NCBI GenBank assembly: GCA_049997955.1
Contig: JAEBDY010000024.1
Location: 33,296-97,295 of the forward strand
Length of the DNA: 64,000 nt
Reading direction: 5' to 3'
Source of the DNA: Umezawaea sp049997955
GTDB lineage: Bacteria; Actinomycetota; Actinomycetes; Mycobacteriales; Pseudonocardiaceae
Position numbers and translations under genes: made by a program. This document shows positions 25,813 through 34,246 of this stretch, piece after piece. Within the stretch, counting starts at the first letter, position 1, and each line of letters opens with the position of its first letter. A model generated the notes under the pieces. It searched no databases and was not told the DNA's origin. It saw only the letters and a program-made list of their open reading frames with translations.

Positions 25813-26820
25813 TCAGCTCCCCAGCTGAGCAGAGGCCGAGAATTCCCGGCGGAAGGTGTGGAACTTCTCTTCTAGAGATCGAAAGCCGCTGTCGGTCAGC
25901 GACGCACCGGTGATCTTCTCGAACAGCGCGAAGAATTCCACGCGACTGGTGTTCGGTCGGATCACGAAGTGCTGGCCCGCCCGTGAACCGCTGACTCGGA
26001 GGAATTCGGCCCTTTCCATTCCGTAGAGGAATGAGCCTTCCGAGAAGCGCAGCGTCCGCGGGTACAGTCGGACCACGCCCGCACTGGTGTTGCTGTAGAG
26101 CGTGAGCCACGCGCTGTCGTCGAACAGTTCGAGCCGATCCAGCGGTGGGTCGGAAATGATCGTCACGTCGATGCGGTTGCACCGGCTCCGCGCGAGGTAC
26201 AGGCCCACCAGTCCGATGGAGATCTGTTCGCGCAGCTGCGACTGGATGGTGTCGTAGTCGCCGTCGGCGCCCTCGTTGCGCAACAGGTACCGCGCCCGGC
26301 CGCTGATGGCGCTGCCGTCGCGCGGGTCCGCGAGCACCGCTCGCAACTCGCACTCCGACTGCGACAGGAGCAGCCTGCACGCGGCGTACCTGCCCGCGAA
26401 CCCGCGGAAGCAGTACAGCCTGGTGCGGTCGAGGTCCTGCATCATGACCTGGTTGAACGCCGGGTCGGGCTTCGCGGTCGGCTCGAACACGTGGCTGGGG
26501 AAGAACTCGCGATCGAGCGCGCGGTACTCGGCGGTCAGTTCTTGCAGTGCTTTTCGGCTCTCCTCGACGACGGGGGCCACGAGCGCCCGCTGCGTCGCGG
26601 AACTGGTCAGCAGCGTCTGCCCGAATCCGACCACCGCCGAAATCATGGTGCCGGTCCCGATGGACGTCAGAAAATTTTTGAAAGCTCCCGGATCCATGCC
26701 GCTGGAAACGGCAAGGCAGGTTCCGGAAGTAACGACAAGGCTGAGCAGGAGCAGGCCTGTTCGGGTCCAGAACAATTCTTGCAACAGGTTGCTGCGGATG
26801 CCTCCGGCCTCCGCGGACAC
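25813..26820 (-). CDS. Membrane-anchored protein with uncharacterised cytoplasmic domain
   Basis: This 335-residue protein has two N-terminal transmembrane helices (about 20-39 and 49-71), a short helical linker and a cytoplasmic domain of about 220 residues. The segment RTRLYCFRGFAGRYAACRLLL followed by LRAVLADPRDG is reminiscent of phospholipase-D-like or other sensor/effector domains attached to membrane helices. I do not recognise a named family and no HKD motif is visible. GTG 26820 follows GAGGAGG. It is the first gene of a three-gene operon with the cupin-like and HD proteins. Confidence 0.6.
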   Translation of the reverse strand: MSAEAGGIRSNLLQELFWTRTGLLLLSLVVTSGTCLAVSSGMDPGAFKNFLTSIGTGTMISAVVGFGQTLLTSSATQRALVAPVVEESRKALQELTAEYRALDREFFPSHVFEPTAKPDPAFNQVMMQDLDRTRLYCFRGFAGRYAACRLLLSQSECELRAVLADPRDGSAISGRARYLLRNEGADGDYDTIQSQLREQISIGLVGLYLARSRCNRIDVTIISDPPLDRLELFDDSAWLTLYSNTSAGVVRLYPRTLRFSEGSFLYGMERAEFLRVSGSRAGQHFVIRPNTSRVEFFALFEKITGASLTDSGFRSLEEKFHTFRREFSASAQLGS

Positions 26821-27039
26821 AGGGTCACCTCCTCGGTGTGCACCCGAATGGAGGAATGCGTTGAGTATTCGAACGAGCGCGAGGAGTTACTGTACGCGCA
26901 GCTGCGACCGGGCGAAAGCCGCAATTAGTGGCGCATTCCGGGGGTCCTCGGTGATCTCCGACCGCGCACGGTGAACGGGTTGGGCCAGCGGTGGGCCTGG
27001 GCGTCAGTCGGTCGGACGCTCCACCTAAGCTCCGCAACC

Positions 27040-27630
27040 ATGCGTACTGTCGGCCGTACGGCCCTGACCCTCGTCGCCCTGCTGTCCGCCGGACTCTCCG
27101 CCGCTGCCTGCACGGCCAGCGACCGGCCGTCCACCGCCACCGGAGGCGCCTCCACCCCGGCGGCGACGGCCCCGAGCACCGCGAGCCGCCCGACGGCCGT
27201 GTCGCCCGCAGGCGGTCCGCCCTGCACCCCGGAAGACTTCAAGGTCGTGGGCGCGCTGGGCGCGAAGCCGACCGTCACCGTGCCGACGAACTGCACGCCG
27301 GAGAAGGCCCTCGTGGTCAAGGACGTCGAGGCGGGCACCGGTCCGGAGGTCAAGCAGGGCTCGACGGCCACGGTCCACTACGTGCTCAACACCTTCAGCG
27401 ACCAGCAGTTCCGCGAGTCGTCCTGGGACCGCGGCACGCCGTTCCCGGTCGAGCCGGTGGGCCAGGCCTCGGTCATCCAGGGCTGGAACGAGGGCCTCGT
27501 CGGCCTGAAGGAGGGCGGTCGCCGCCTGCTCGTCGTGCCGTCGGACAAGGGTTACCCGAACGGCCAGGGCGACATCCTGCCCGGCGAGACCCTGGTGTTC
27601 GTCATCGACGCCGTCAAGGTCGAGGGCTGA
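27040..27630 (+). CDS. FKBP-type peptidyl-prolyl isomerase lipoprotein
   Basis: This 196-residue protein has a lipoprotein signal (hydrophobic stretch ending LSAAAC, Cys24), a Thr/Ala/Pro-rich spacer (about 25-60) and an FKBP domain (about 85-195) with GSTATVHYVLNTF, SVIQGWNEGLVGLKEGGRRLLVVP and GETLVFVIDAVKV. It should act outside the membrane on extracytoplasmic protein folding. The ATG at 27040 gives the cleanest signal peptide but has no obvious ribosome site. It lies divergent from the membrane/cupin/HD operon. Confidence 0.93.
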   Translation: MRTVGRTALTLVALLSAGLSAAACTASDRPSTATGGASTPAATAPSTASRPTAVSPAGGPPCTPEDFKVVGALGAKPTVTVPTNCTPEKALVVKDVEAGTGPEVKQGSTATVHYVLNTFSDQQFRESSWDRGTPFPVEPVGQASVIQGWNEGLVGLKEGGRRLLVVPSDKGYPNGQGDILPGETLVFVIDAVKVEG

Positions 27631-27643
27631 TCCGAGCGAACGG

Positions 27644-27681
27644 CCGAGGGGCCCGTCCGGACTTCCGGACGGGCCCCTCGG
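27644..27681. terminator. Bidirectional hairpin terminator
   Basis: A 17-bp perfect stem (CCGAGGGGCCCGTCCGG with its complement) encloses a 4-nt loop between the converging FKBP and quinone-reductase genes. Confidence 0.9.
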
Positions 27682-27691
27682 CGCGTCGGGG

Positions 27692-28663
27692 TCAGGGGAT
27701 CAGCAGCAGCTTCGCCGTGGTGCGCCTGCCCTGCAGGTCCTCGTGGGCCCGCCGCGCCTCGGCCAGCGGGTAGCGCCCGCCGATCGCGACCTTGAGCGAG
27801 CCGTCGAGGATGGCCGCGAACAGCTCGCCCGCCCGCCACTCCAGCTCCTCGCGGGTGGCCACGTAGTGCGCCAGCCGGGGCCGGGTGAGGAACACCGAGC
27901 CCGCCGCGTTGAGCCGCTGCGGGTCGACCGGCGGCACGGGGCCGCTGGAAGCGCCGAACAGCACCAGGAAACCGCGCGGCTTGAGCACCGACAGGCTGCC
28001 GTCGAAGGTGTCCTTGCCGACGCCGTCGTACACGGCCTCGACACCCGCCCCGTCGGTGAGCCGCCGGACCTCCTCGGCGAAGTCCACCTCCGTGTAGCGG
28101 ACGACCTCGTCGGCGCCCGCTTCCCGTGCCAGGGCCTCCTTCTCCGCCGTGGACACCGTGCCGATCACCCGCGCGCCACGCGACTTCGCCAACTGCACGA
28201 GCAGCAGTCCGACCCCGCCCGCGGCGGCGTGCACCAGCACGGTGTCGCCCGCGTGGATCGGGTACGCGGACGCCGCCAGGTAGTGCGCGGTCAGGCCCTG
28301 CAGCAGCGTCGCGGCGGCCGTCTCCTCGTCCACGCCCTCCGGCACGCGCATGACCTTGGCCGCGTCGACGACGGCTTCCTCGGCGTAGCTGCCCATCCCG
28401 TCGTGCCACGCCACCCGGTCGCCGACGGCGAAGCCGGTCACGTCCTCGCCGACCGCGGTCACCGTGCCGGAGCCCTCACCGCCGAGCCGGATCGGTAGGT
28501 CCATCGGGTAGAGCCCGGACCGGTGGTAGGTGTCGATGTAGTTGACGCCCGCGGCGCCCACCGCCACGACCAGTTCGCCCGCCCCCGGCTTCCGGGACTC
28601 GACGTCGGTGTACTCCAAGACCTCCGGTCCACCCGTCGAGCGCACCAGCACTGCCTTAGGCAT
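27692..28663 (-). CDS. NADPH:quinone reductase, zinc-less MDR family
   Basis: This 323-residue protein of the quinone oxidoreductase branch of the medium-chain dehydrogenase superfamily has an N-terminal GroES-like fold (GVNYIDTYHRSGLYPMDLP), the nucleotide-binding VHAAAGGVGLLLVQLAK and the typical VYDGVGKDTFDGSL segment. Structural zinc ligands are absent, as expected for QOR. The start overlaps the upstream DUF885 gene by 8 bp, so the two are probably co-transcribed. Confidence 0.93.
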   Translation of the reverse strand: MPKAVLVRSTGGPEVLEYTDVESRKPGAGELVVAVGAAGVNYIDTYHRSGLYPMDLPIRLGGEGSGTVTAVGEDVTGFAVGDRVAWHDGMGSYAEEAVVDAAKVMRVPEGVDEETAAATLLQGLTAHYLAASAYPIHAGDTVLVHAAAGGVGLLLVQLAKSRGARVIGTVSTAEKEALAREAGADEVVRYTEVDFAEEVRRLTDGAGVEAVYDGVGKDTFDGSLSVLKPRGFLVLFGASSGPVPPVDPQRLNAAGSVFLTRPRLAHYVATREELEWRAGELFAAILDGSLKVAIGGRYPLAEARRAHEDLQGRRTTAKLLLIP

Positions 28664-30305
28664 TGATGTCCCCGTTCTCGTGTTCGGTCGTCCCGCCGCC
28701 GAGCGCCACGCGCCGCGCCAACCCCAGCGGCAGCGCGCCGGAGCCCGCGATCGTGTCGTGGAACTCGCGCAGCGTGCCCAGGTCCGCCCCGAGGTAGTCG
28801 GCGCGGATGCTCTCGATCTCCAACGCGCCGGTGAGGTACGACGGCGCCTGCGTCGGCGTCGCGCAGTACCGGCTCACCTCGCCCTTCGCCGTGCCCGGCG
28901 TCAGCGAGGTCCTGGTGGTCATGAACTCCTCGGCCTCCTCCGGCGTCTGGTCGCCGCAGTGCAGCGCCGTGTCCACGATCATCCGCGCCGCGCGGAACAA
29001 CCGCGCCTCCAGGTGCGCCAACTCGTGCGCGGGCTCGGTGAAGTAGCCGTGCTCGCGCAGCAGCGACTCCGCGTACAGCGCCCAGCCCTCGCTGAAGTAC
29101 GGGGTGCGCAGCACCTTGCGCACCGGCCGGTCCTGCGCGGCCAGCCACGACAGGTGCCAGTGGTGGCCGGGGTAGGTCTCGTGCACCGCGATCGTCGGGA
29201 GCTGGCCGCGGGAGTTGGTGCGCAGGCGGTGCACCACCTGCTCGGCGGTGAAGTCCTCCGGCGGGTACGGCACGAAGAAGTGACCTGTCCGCCCGGCCGT
29301 GAGCGGCGGGGGAGACAGGTAGGAGGCGACGGCGGCGATCGGGCGCTGGAACTCCGGCGACGGCACGACCAGGCACTCCTCGCCGTCGGCGAACGTGACC
29401 AGCTCGTGCTCGGCCAGGAACGCGCGGGCCCGCCTGGTCTCGGCCTCGTACTCGGCACGCATGTCCTCGACGGTCGGCGGGTGGTCCCGCTGCGCCGCGA
29501 GCACCACGTCGTGCCAGCCGCGCGGCGCGGTCAGCTCGTTCATCTCGGCTTCGAGCTCGCCGTAGGCGGCGACGCCCCGCCGGTGCAGCTCGGCCGCGTC
29601 GTAGCCGAGCAGCTCCTGGTCGACCAGCAGCGCCGAGTACAGCTCCTCGCCCATCCGCCAGTCGCCGGAGGCGCGCCCGGCGAAGTCGTCCAGGAACGCG
29701 GCCAGCTCGTCGAACGCGACCGCGGCGGGCTCGGCGGCGTCCGCGAGCCGGGCCCGCAGACCGGGGTCGGTCACCCCGGCGGGCAGCGACCGGGTGAGGA
29801 ACGAGCGGCCTGACCTCGCCTGGCCGACCGCCCTGCGCACGATCAGCGGCGACGCCAGCTCCGGGTCCAGGTTCGCGCGGCACGCGGCCAGCACCGACGG
29901 CACCTCGGCCAGCCTCGCCACCACGGTGTCGACCAGCTCCGGCTCCGGTCGTGGCCGGTGCAGGAACGCCGTGAACAGCGGGAACAGCACCGCGGACAGG
30001 TACGTGGAGGGGTCACGCCGCCACGCGGGCCACGCGGACTTCGCGCGCATCCCTCTCAGCACCGCCACGAGCAGGTCGCGGTCGACCGCCTCGTCCAGGT
30101 CCAGCCCGTCGTCGGGCACCGCCTCGAAGCGGGCCAGCCACTCGCCGACCTCGCGTTCGTGGCTGGTGAAACCCGCGGCGCTGAAGTCGCCGAACGTCCG
30201 GTCGTGCGCCAGGGAGCCGAGGATCGCGGCCTGGCCGGGGAAGCGGTCGAAGTGCCAGGCGAGAACGCCGTCGACCAGCACGGGAAGTGTCGGGTGATCG
30301 TTCAC
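28656..30305 (-). CDS. DUF885-family putative metallopeptidase
   Basis: This 549-residue protein, mostly alpha-helical, carries HETYPGHHWH and FSEGWALYAESLL, the paired motifs of DUF885 proteins, which resemble a gluzincin zinc site. No signal peptide is seen, so it is probably cytosolic. The physiological substrate is unknown. The GTG start (30305) is preceded only by a weak ribosome site. It overlaps qor. Confidence 0.88.
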   Translation of the reverse strand: MNDHPTLPVLVDGVLAWHFDRFPGQAAILGSLAHDRTFGDFSAAGFTSHEREVGEWLARFEAVPDDGLDLDEAVDRDLLVAVLRGMRAKSAWPAWRRDPSTYLSAVLFPLFTAFLHRPRPEPELVDTVVARLAEVPSVLAACRANLDPELASPLIVRRAVGQARSGRSFLTRSLPAGVTDPGLRARLADAAEPAAVAFDELAAFLDDFAGRASGDWRMGEELYSALLVDQELLGYDAAELHRRGVAAYGELEAEMNELTAPRGWHDVVLAAQRDHPPTVEDMRAEYEAETRRARAFLAEHELVTFADGEECLVVPSPEFQRPIAAVASYLSPPPLTAGRTGHFFVPYPPEDFTAEQVVHRLRTNSRGQLPTIAVHETYPGHHWHLSWLAAQDRPVRKVLRTPYFSEGWALYAESLLREHGYFTEPAHELAHLEARLFRAARMIVDTALHCGDQTPEEAEEFMTTRTSLTPGTAKGEVSRYCATPTQAPSYLTGALEIESIRADYLGADLGTLREFHDTIAGSGALPLGLARRVALGGGTTEHENGDINA

Positions 30306-30378
30306 ACGCGCAAAAGCTACCCCTCTTCGTGGGGGCGGTCACCGCCCACGGGTTACCGGCGGGTTCTAAGGTTGACGG

Positions 30379-30693
30379 GTGGCTGACGACGAGCAGGTTG
30401 CGGAGAAGAAGACGACCGTCCCCCCGAAGGCGGTGAAGTCGGCGACCGCGTTCGTCGCCCAGCACGGCAAGGGATCACGCGCGGTCGTGGAACCCCTCGG
30501 CCGGGCGGGCGCGCGCGTCGTGCTGGTCGGCGCCGACGACGGCGCGCTGGGCGACGTGGTCCTGCCGGACCTGGCCACCGCCGAGGCCCTGGTGGACCAG
30601 GTCCCCGACCTGGAAGCGGCCGAGTGGGACCGCGAGACGACCGCGGCGCTCCGCATCGGCCCGGCCCACCGGCACAAGATGGCCGGCCGATGA
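30379..30693 (+). CDS. Small conserved actinobacterial protein of unknown function
   Basis: This 104-residue protein starts at GTG 30379. A charged N-terminal tail (about 1-20) is followed by a compact alpha/beta-like region ending in HRHKMAGR. I do not recognise a family. The stop overlaps the start of the ATP-grasp gene (ATGA), so the two are translationally coupled and may act together. Confidence 0.65.
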   Translation: MADDEQVAEKKTTVPPKAVKSATAFVAQHGKGSRAVVEPLGRAGARVVLVGADDGALGDVVLPDLATAEALVDQVPDLEAAEWDRETTAALRIGPAHRHKMAGR

Positions 30694-31553
30694 AGGTCGT
30701 CCTGGCCTCCTGCAAGGAACTCCCCACCGGCGACGGCGACGACAGCGCCCTGGTCGGCGCACTGGCCGACGTGGGCGTGCACGCCGAGTGGGCACCGTGG
30801 GACTCCGACGCGGACTTCACCACCGCGGACCTGGTCGTGCTGCGCACGCCGTGGGACTACACCGACCGCCTGCCGGACTTCCTGGCCTGGTGCGCCACCG
30901 TGCCGACCTTGACCAACCCGCTCCCGGTCATCAGGTGGAACACCGACAAGTCGTACATGGTGGAACTGGCGGCCGACGGCGTGCCGATCGTCCCGACCAC
31001 CCTGCTGCACCCCGGCGACCGTCCACAGTGGCCAACGGGCACCTTCGTCGTGAAACCCGCCGTGGGCGCGGGCTCGAAAGGCGCCTTGAAGGTCAAGGAC
31101 GGCGACCATGGGGCAGCGGACGCCCACTGGGAGCAACTGGGAGTCAAGGCACTCCTGCAGCCGTACCAGTCCGCCGTGGACAGCCACGGCGAAACGGCGA
31201 TGGTCTACTTCGGCGGCCAGTTCTCCCACGCCTTCACGAAGAGCGCGATGCTGACCGACGACGCCCAACTGGACCCGTCGGGCACGTTCATCGTCGAACG
31301 CCTGGCACCGACGACCCCGGACGCCGCACGACGACGGCTGGCGGAAGACACCATGGACGCCGCGGCAAACGTACTGGGCATCCGCAGGTCGGACCTCCTC
31401 TACGCCCGAGTGGACCTGGTAGCGGGCGCGGACGGCTCCCCACTGCTGCTGGAACTGGAACTGACCGAACCCTCACTGGGCTTCCGCCAAACCGACCCGA
31501 CAGCAGCACTGCGCTTCGCCTCAGCAGTACGCACAACCCTGTCGACCCGCTAA
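30690..31553 (+). CDS. ATP-grasp superfamily ligase-like protein
   Basis: This 287-residue protein is organised like the glutathione-synthetase/DcsG type of ATP-grasp enzymes: LVVLRTPWDYTDRLPDFLAW in the pre-ATP-grasp domain, FVVKPAVGAGSKGALKV as the ATP-binding lysine and loop, LLQPYQ, and LLLELELTEPSLGF carrying the Mg-binding acidic residues. Such enzymes join a carboxylate to an amine using ATP; the substrates here are unknown. The ATG overlaps the stop of the preceding small gene. Repeat copy B lies immediately downstream. Confidence 0.85.
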   Translation: MKVVLASCKELPTGDGDDSALVGALADVGVHAEWAPWDSDADFTTADLVVLRTPWDYTDRLPDFLAWCATVPTLTNPLPVIRWNTDKSYMVELAADGVPIVPTTLLHPGDRPQWPTGTFVVKPAVGAGSKGALKVKDGDHGAADAHWEQLGVKALLQPYQSAVDSHGETAMVYFGGQFSHAFTKSAMLTDDAQLDPSGTFIVERLAPTTPDAARRRLAEDTMDAAANVLGIRRSDLLYARVDLVAGADGSPLLLELELTEPSLGFRQTDPTAALRFASAVRTTLSTR

Positions 31554-31557
31554 CCCG

Positions 31558-31855
31558 ACCACGGCCCAGCGAAAGCACGCAACCAACCGTCACAGCCAGG
31601 CAAAGCGCGCACCAACCAACCGCCCTCACCCCAAGCGGAAGCACGCAACCAACCACCCACGCCCAAGCGGAAGCACGCAGCAGGGCCGCCCTCACCCCAC
31701 GGAAGCACGCACCCCAAGGGAGCCCAGACCCCTCCCTGCCCCCGATCCCCAGCGCCCTCATGGTCGTTTGCCACGTGTCAAGGCATCTTTCCCGCCTTGA
31801 CACGGCGCGGACGACCATGGAGACAATTGCGCAACGGGGGCACCCAAACCCCACC
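31558..31855 (+). repeat. Dispersed hairpin element, copy B, with ~33-bp array
   Basis: Array units sharing (A/G)GC(G/A)(G/A)AAGC(A/G)CGCA(A/C)C occupy about 31570-31715. The conserved leader (CCCCTCCCTGCCCCCGATCC, then AGCGCCCTCATGG) comes next. The hairpin pairs 31759-31784 with 31794-31819 around the loop ATCTTTCCC, and the flank GAGACAATTG (31820-31829) ends in GGGGGCACCCAAACC. Outer arm CATGGTCGT. It fills the gap between the converging ATP-grasp and symporter genes, where no other terminator is seen. Confidence 0.9.
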
Positions 31856-31890
31856 CAAACCCACGCCAGAGCCGTGCAGATCAGGTCAGA

Positions 31891-33486
31891 TCAGGTCAAA
31901 CCAGACCCGATACCGGTCATCGACCTGACCTCCATCTCCGCCTGCTTGATCGGATCCGCACGGGTCCGGCTGAACATCGTTCCCAGCCATCCGCACAGGA
32001 ACGACAGCGGGATGGAGACGATCCCGGGGTTGCCCAACGGAAACCAGTGGAAGTCGACACCGGGGAAGATCGAGTTCGGCGCGCCGGACATCGCCGGGGA
32101 GAAGATGATCAGCACTACGCACGAGGTGAGCCCGCCGTAGATGCTCCACAGGGTGCCCGTGGTGTTGAAGCGCTTCCAGAACAGGGAGAAGAGGAGGGTC
32201 GGGAGGTTCGCCGACGCCGCCAGCGCCAGGGCCAGCGCCACCAGGAAGGCCACGTTCTGGCCGCTGGCCGCGATGCCGCCGATGATGGCCAGCGCGCCGA
32301 CCGCGATCGCGGTCAGCCTGGCCACCCGCACTTCCGCGCGCGGGTCCGCGTTGCCGCGTTTGATGACGTTGGCGTAGACGTCGTGGGCGAACGAGGCCGA
32401 CGCGGTGAGGGTCAGGCCCGCCACCACGGCGAGGATGGTCGCGAAGGCCACCGCCGCGACGATGCCCAGCAGGACCGCGCCGCCCACCTCGAACGCCAGC
32501 AGCGGGGCCGCCGAGTTCTCCCCGCCCGGTGCCGCGGCGATCGTTTCCGAGCCGACCAGTGCCAGCGCGCCGAAGCCGATGACCAGGGTGCACAGGTAGA
32601 AGGTGGCCATGAGCATCGTCGCCCAGACGACCGAGCGCCTCGCCTCGCGCGCGTTCGGCACGGTGTAGAAGCGCATCAGCACGTGGGGAAGGCTGGCCAC
32701 GCCCAGCACCAGGGACAGGGCCAGTGACACGAAGTCGAGCTTGGACAGTTCGCTGCCGCCGTACTTCGCGCCCGGGTCCAGGACCGCCGCGCCGAGCGGG
32801 GTGTTGCGGGAGCCGGTTTCCATGATCGCGGAGAGGCTGAAGCCGAACTTGCCCAGCAGGAAGATGGTCATGAAGCTGACGCACAGCAGGAGCAGCACGG
32901 CCTTGATGATCTGCACCCAGGTGGTGCCCTTCATGCCGCCGACCAGCACGTACACGACCATGACGACGCCGACGACGGCGATGACCACGGCCTGGCCCGC
33001 ACGGCTGTGCACGTTGAGCAGCAGCGCCATGAGAGCGCCCGCGCCCGCCATCTGCGCGATCATGTAGAACAGCGAGATCACCAGGGTCGCGTTGGCCGCG
33101 GCCGCGCGCACGGGGCGCTGCTTCATCCGGAACGAGAGCACGTCGCCGAGGGTGAAGCGGCCGGTGTTCCTCAGGCGCTCCGCGATCAGCATCAGGCCCA
33201 TCAGCCAGGCGACGACCCAGCCGACGGAGTACAGGAAGCCGTCGTAGCCGTGCACGGCGATGCCGCCGGAGATGCCGAGGAACGACGCCGCGGACAGGAA
33301 GTCGCCGGACAGCGCGATGCCGTTCTGCGGGCCGGTGAAGCTGCTGCCCGCCGCGTAGTAGTCCGCCGCCGACGTGTTGCGGGTGCTCGCGCGGTACACG
33401 ACGTACAGGGTGATCAGGACGAACACGGCGAACACGCCGATGTTGATCGCCACGTTGCCGCCCGTGGCAGGGCCTTCCACCCGCAC
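31891..33486 (-). CDS. Sodium/solute symporter, cation-acetate (ActP/MctC) type
   Basis: This 531-residue SSS-family protein has about 13 transmembrane helices. Typical blocks are DYYAAGSSFTGPQNGIALSGDFLSAASFLGISG near the N-terminus (quoted in part: ALSGDFLSAASFLGI), GGMKGTTWVQIIKAVLLL and SLPHVLMRFYTVPNAREARRS (in part: LPHVLMRFYTV). It probably takes up acetate or another short monocarboxylate with a cation. GTG 33486 lies 5 nt after GAGGAG, which overlaps the end of the DUF485 gene; these two genes are regularly paired. Confidence 0.92.
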   Translation of the reverse strand: MRVEGPATGGNVAINIGVFAVFVLITLYVVYRASTRNTSAADYYAAGSSFTGPQNGIALSGDFLSAASFLGISGGIAVHGYDGFLYSVGWVVAWLMGLMLIAERLRNTGRFTLGDVLSFRMKQRPVRAAAANATLVISLFYMIAQMAGAGALMALLLNVHSRAGQAVVIAVVGVVMVVYVLVGGMKGTTWVQIIKAVLLLLCVSFMTIFLLGKFGFSLSAIMETGSRNTPLGAAVLDPGAKYGGSELSKLDFVSLALSLVLGVASLPHVLMRFYTVPNAREARRSVVWATMLMATFYLCTLVIGFGALALVGSETIAAAPGGENSAAPLLAFEVGGAVLLGIVAAVAFATILAVVAGLTLTASASFAHDVYANVIKRGNADPRAEVRVARLTAIAVGALAIIGGIAASGQNVAFLVALALALAASANLPTLLFSLFWKRFNTTGTLWSIYGGLTSCVVLIIFSPAMSGAPNSIFPGVDFHWFPLGNPGIVSIPLSFLCGWLGTMFSRTRADPIKQAEMEVRSMTGIGSGLT

Positions 33487-33488
33487 TG

Positions 33489-33908
33489 CTACTCCTCGAC
33501 GATTCCGGCCAAGCCGCGAACCGCGGTGACCTGCGGGTCCAGCGTGCGCTTCGCGTAGCGCGCGTAGGCCAGGGTCAGCACGACCGTGGTGACGAACTGC
33601 AACAACCCGAGCAGGATGCCGATGTTGACCACGCCGAGTACACGGGTGCTCATGAAATCGTGAGCATAAGCCGACGCGAGCACGTACGTCAGGTACCACG
33701 TGAGGAACAGCGCGGTCGCGGGGAAGATGAATACCAGAGAGCGTCGCCGCAGCGCCTTGAATTCCTCGCTCTGCTGGATCGCGACGAAGTCGGGATTACC
33801 TTCGTCGTCCACCAACAACGGCTGCGCGGGTTCGTCGAATGTGGCGAACCCACGACCGCGATTAGGGGTCTGCCGCGAATCAAGGGGACGCGGCACGGCT
33901 TTCGTCAT
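33489..33908 (-). CDS. DUF485 membrane protein, symporter partner
   Basis: This 139-residue protein has a charged cytoplasmic N-terminus and two transmembrane helices (about 70-92 and 104-126). The segment SEEFKALRRRSLVFIFPATALF is typical of DUF485. In many bacteria it precedes the acetate symporter gene, as here. ATG 33908 has GGAGG 6 nt upstream; longer in-frame starts lack one. Function as a possible accessory subunit is inferred. Confidence 0.88.
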   Translation of the reverse strand: MTKAVPRPLDSRQTPNRGRGFATFDEPAQPLLVDDEGNPDFVAIQQSEEFKALRRRSLVFIFPATALFLTWYLTYVLASAYAHDFMSTRVLGVVNIGILLGLLQFVTTVVLTLAYARYAKRTLDPQVTAVRGLAGIVEE

Positions 33909-34246
33909 CGTGGTCCTCCACGGGGATTCCGGCGGGAGCGGCCGTCGAGGCGACCGGGAGCCGGCGGCGCACAGCGTAGCCGGGCCTGACGTGGAGTCAA
34001 CCGGATGGCCCAGGTACGTTGCCCGATCGTCCACCTCCCTCCCGGTCGGTCCGCGAACCGTTACGCCATTCGGTGACAATCTTCCGCGTTGGTCGTTGTC
34101 GAGGGCCGAACCCTCGCCTACCATCGTTCGACGACATCGCCGCCGTGAATCAGGACCCGCTACCGAATCACAACATCGATTTCAAACGGCTAACCGCGCC
34201 CAACCCGCGCGGTGATCGCCCGACTACCGACCTTGGGGTCTATCCG
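33909..34246. other. Divergent intergenic region between DUF485 and the conservon
   Basis: The 338 bases should contain both promoters. I see no strong hairpin, repeat or convincing hexamer pair. The in-frame GTG at 34145 would extend the conservon kinase by 34 residues but has no ribosome site. Confidence 0.4.

Noticed and set aside
31288..31854. Short frames across the hairpin repeats at 2.4, 31.8, 50.1 and 59.0 kb that translate to similar peptides
   Set aside because: Their similarity comes from the repeated DNA itself. They lack consistent starts, and the conservation pattern is palindromic rather than codon-based.
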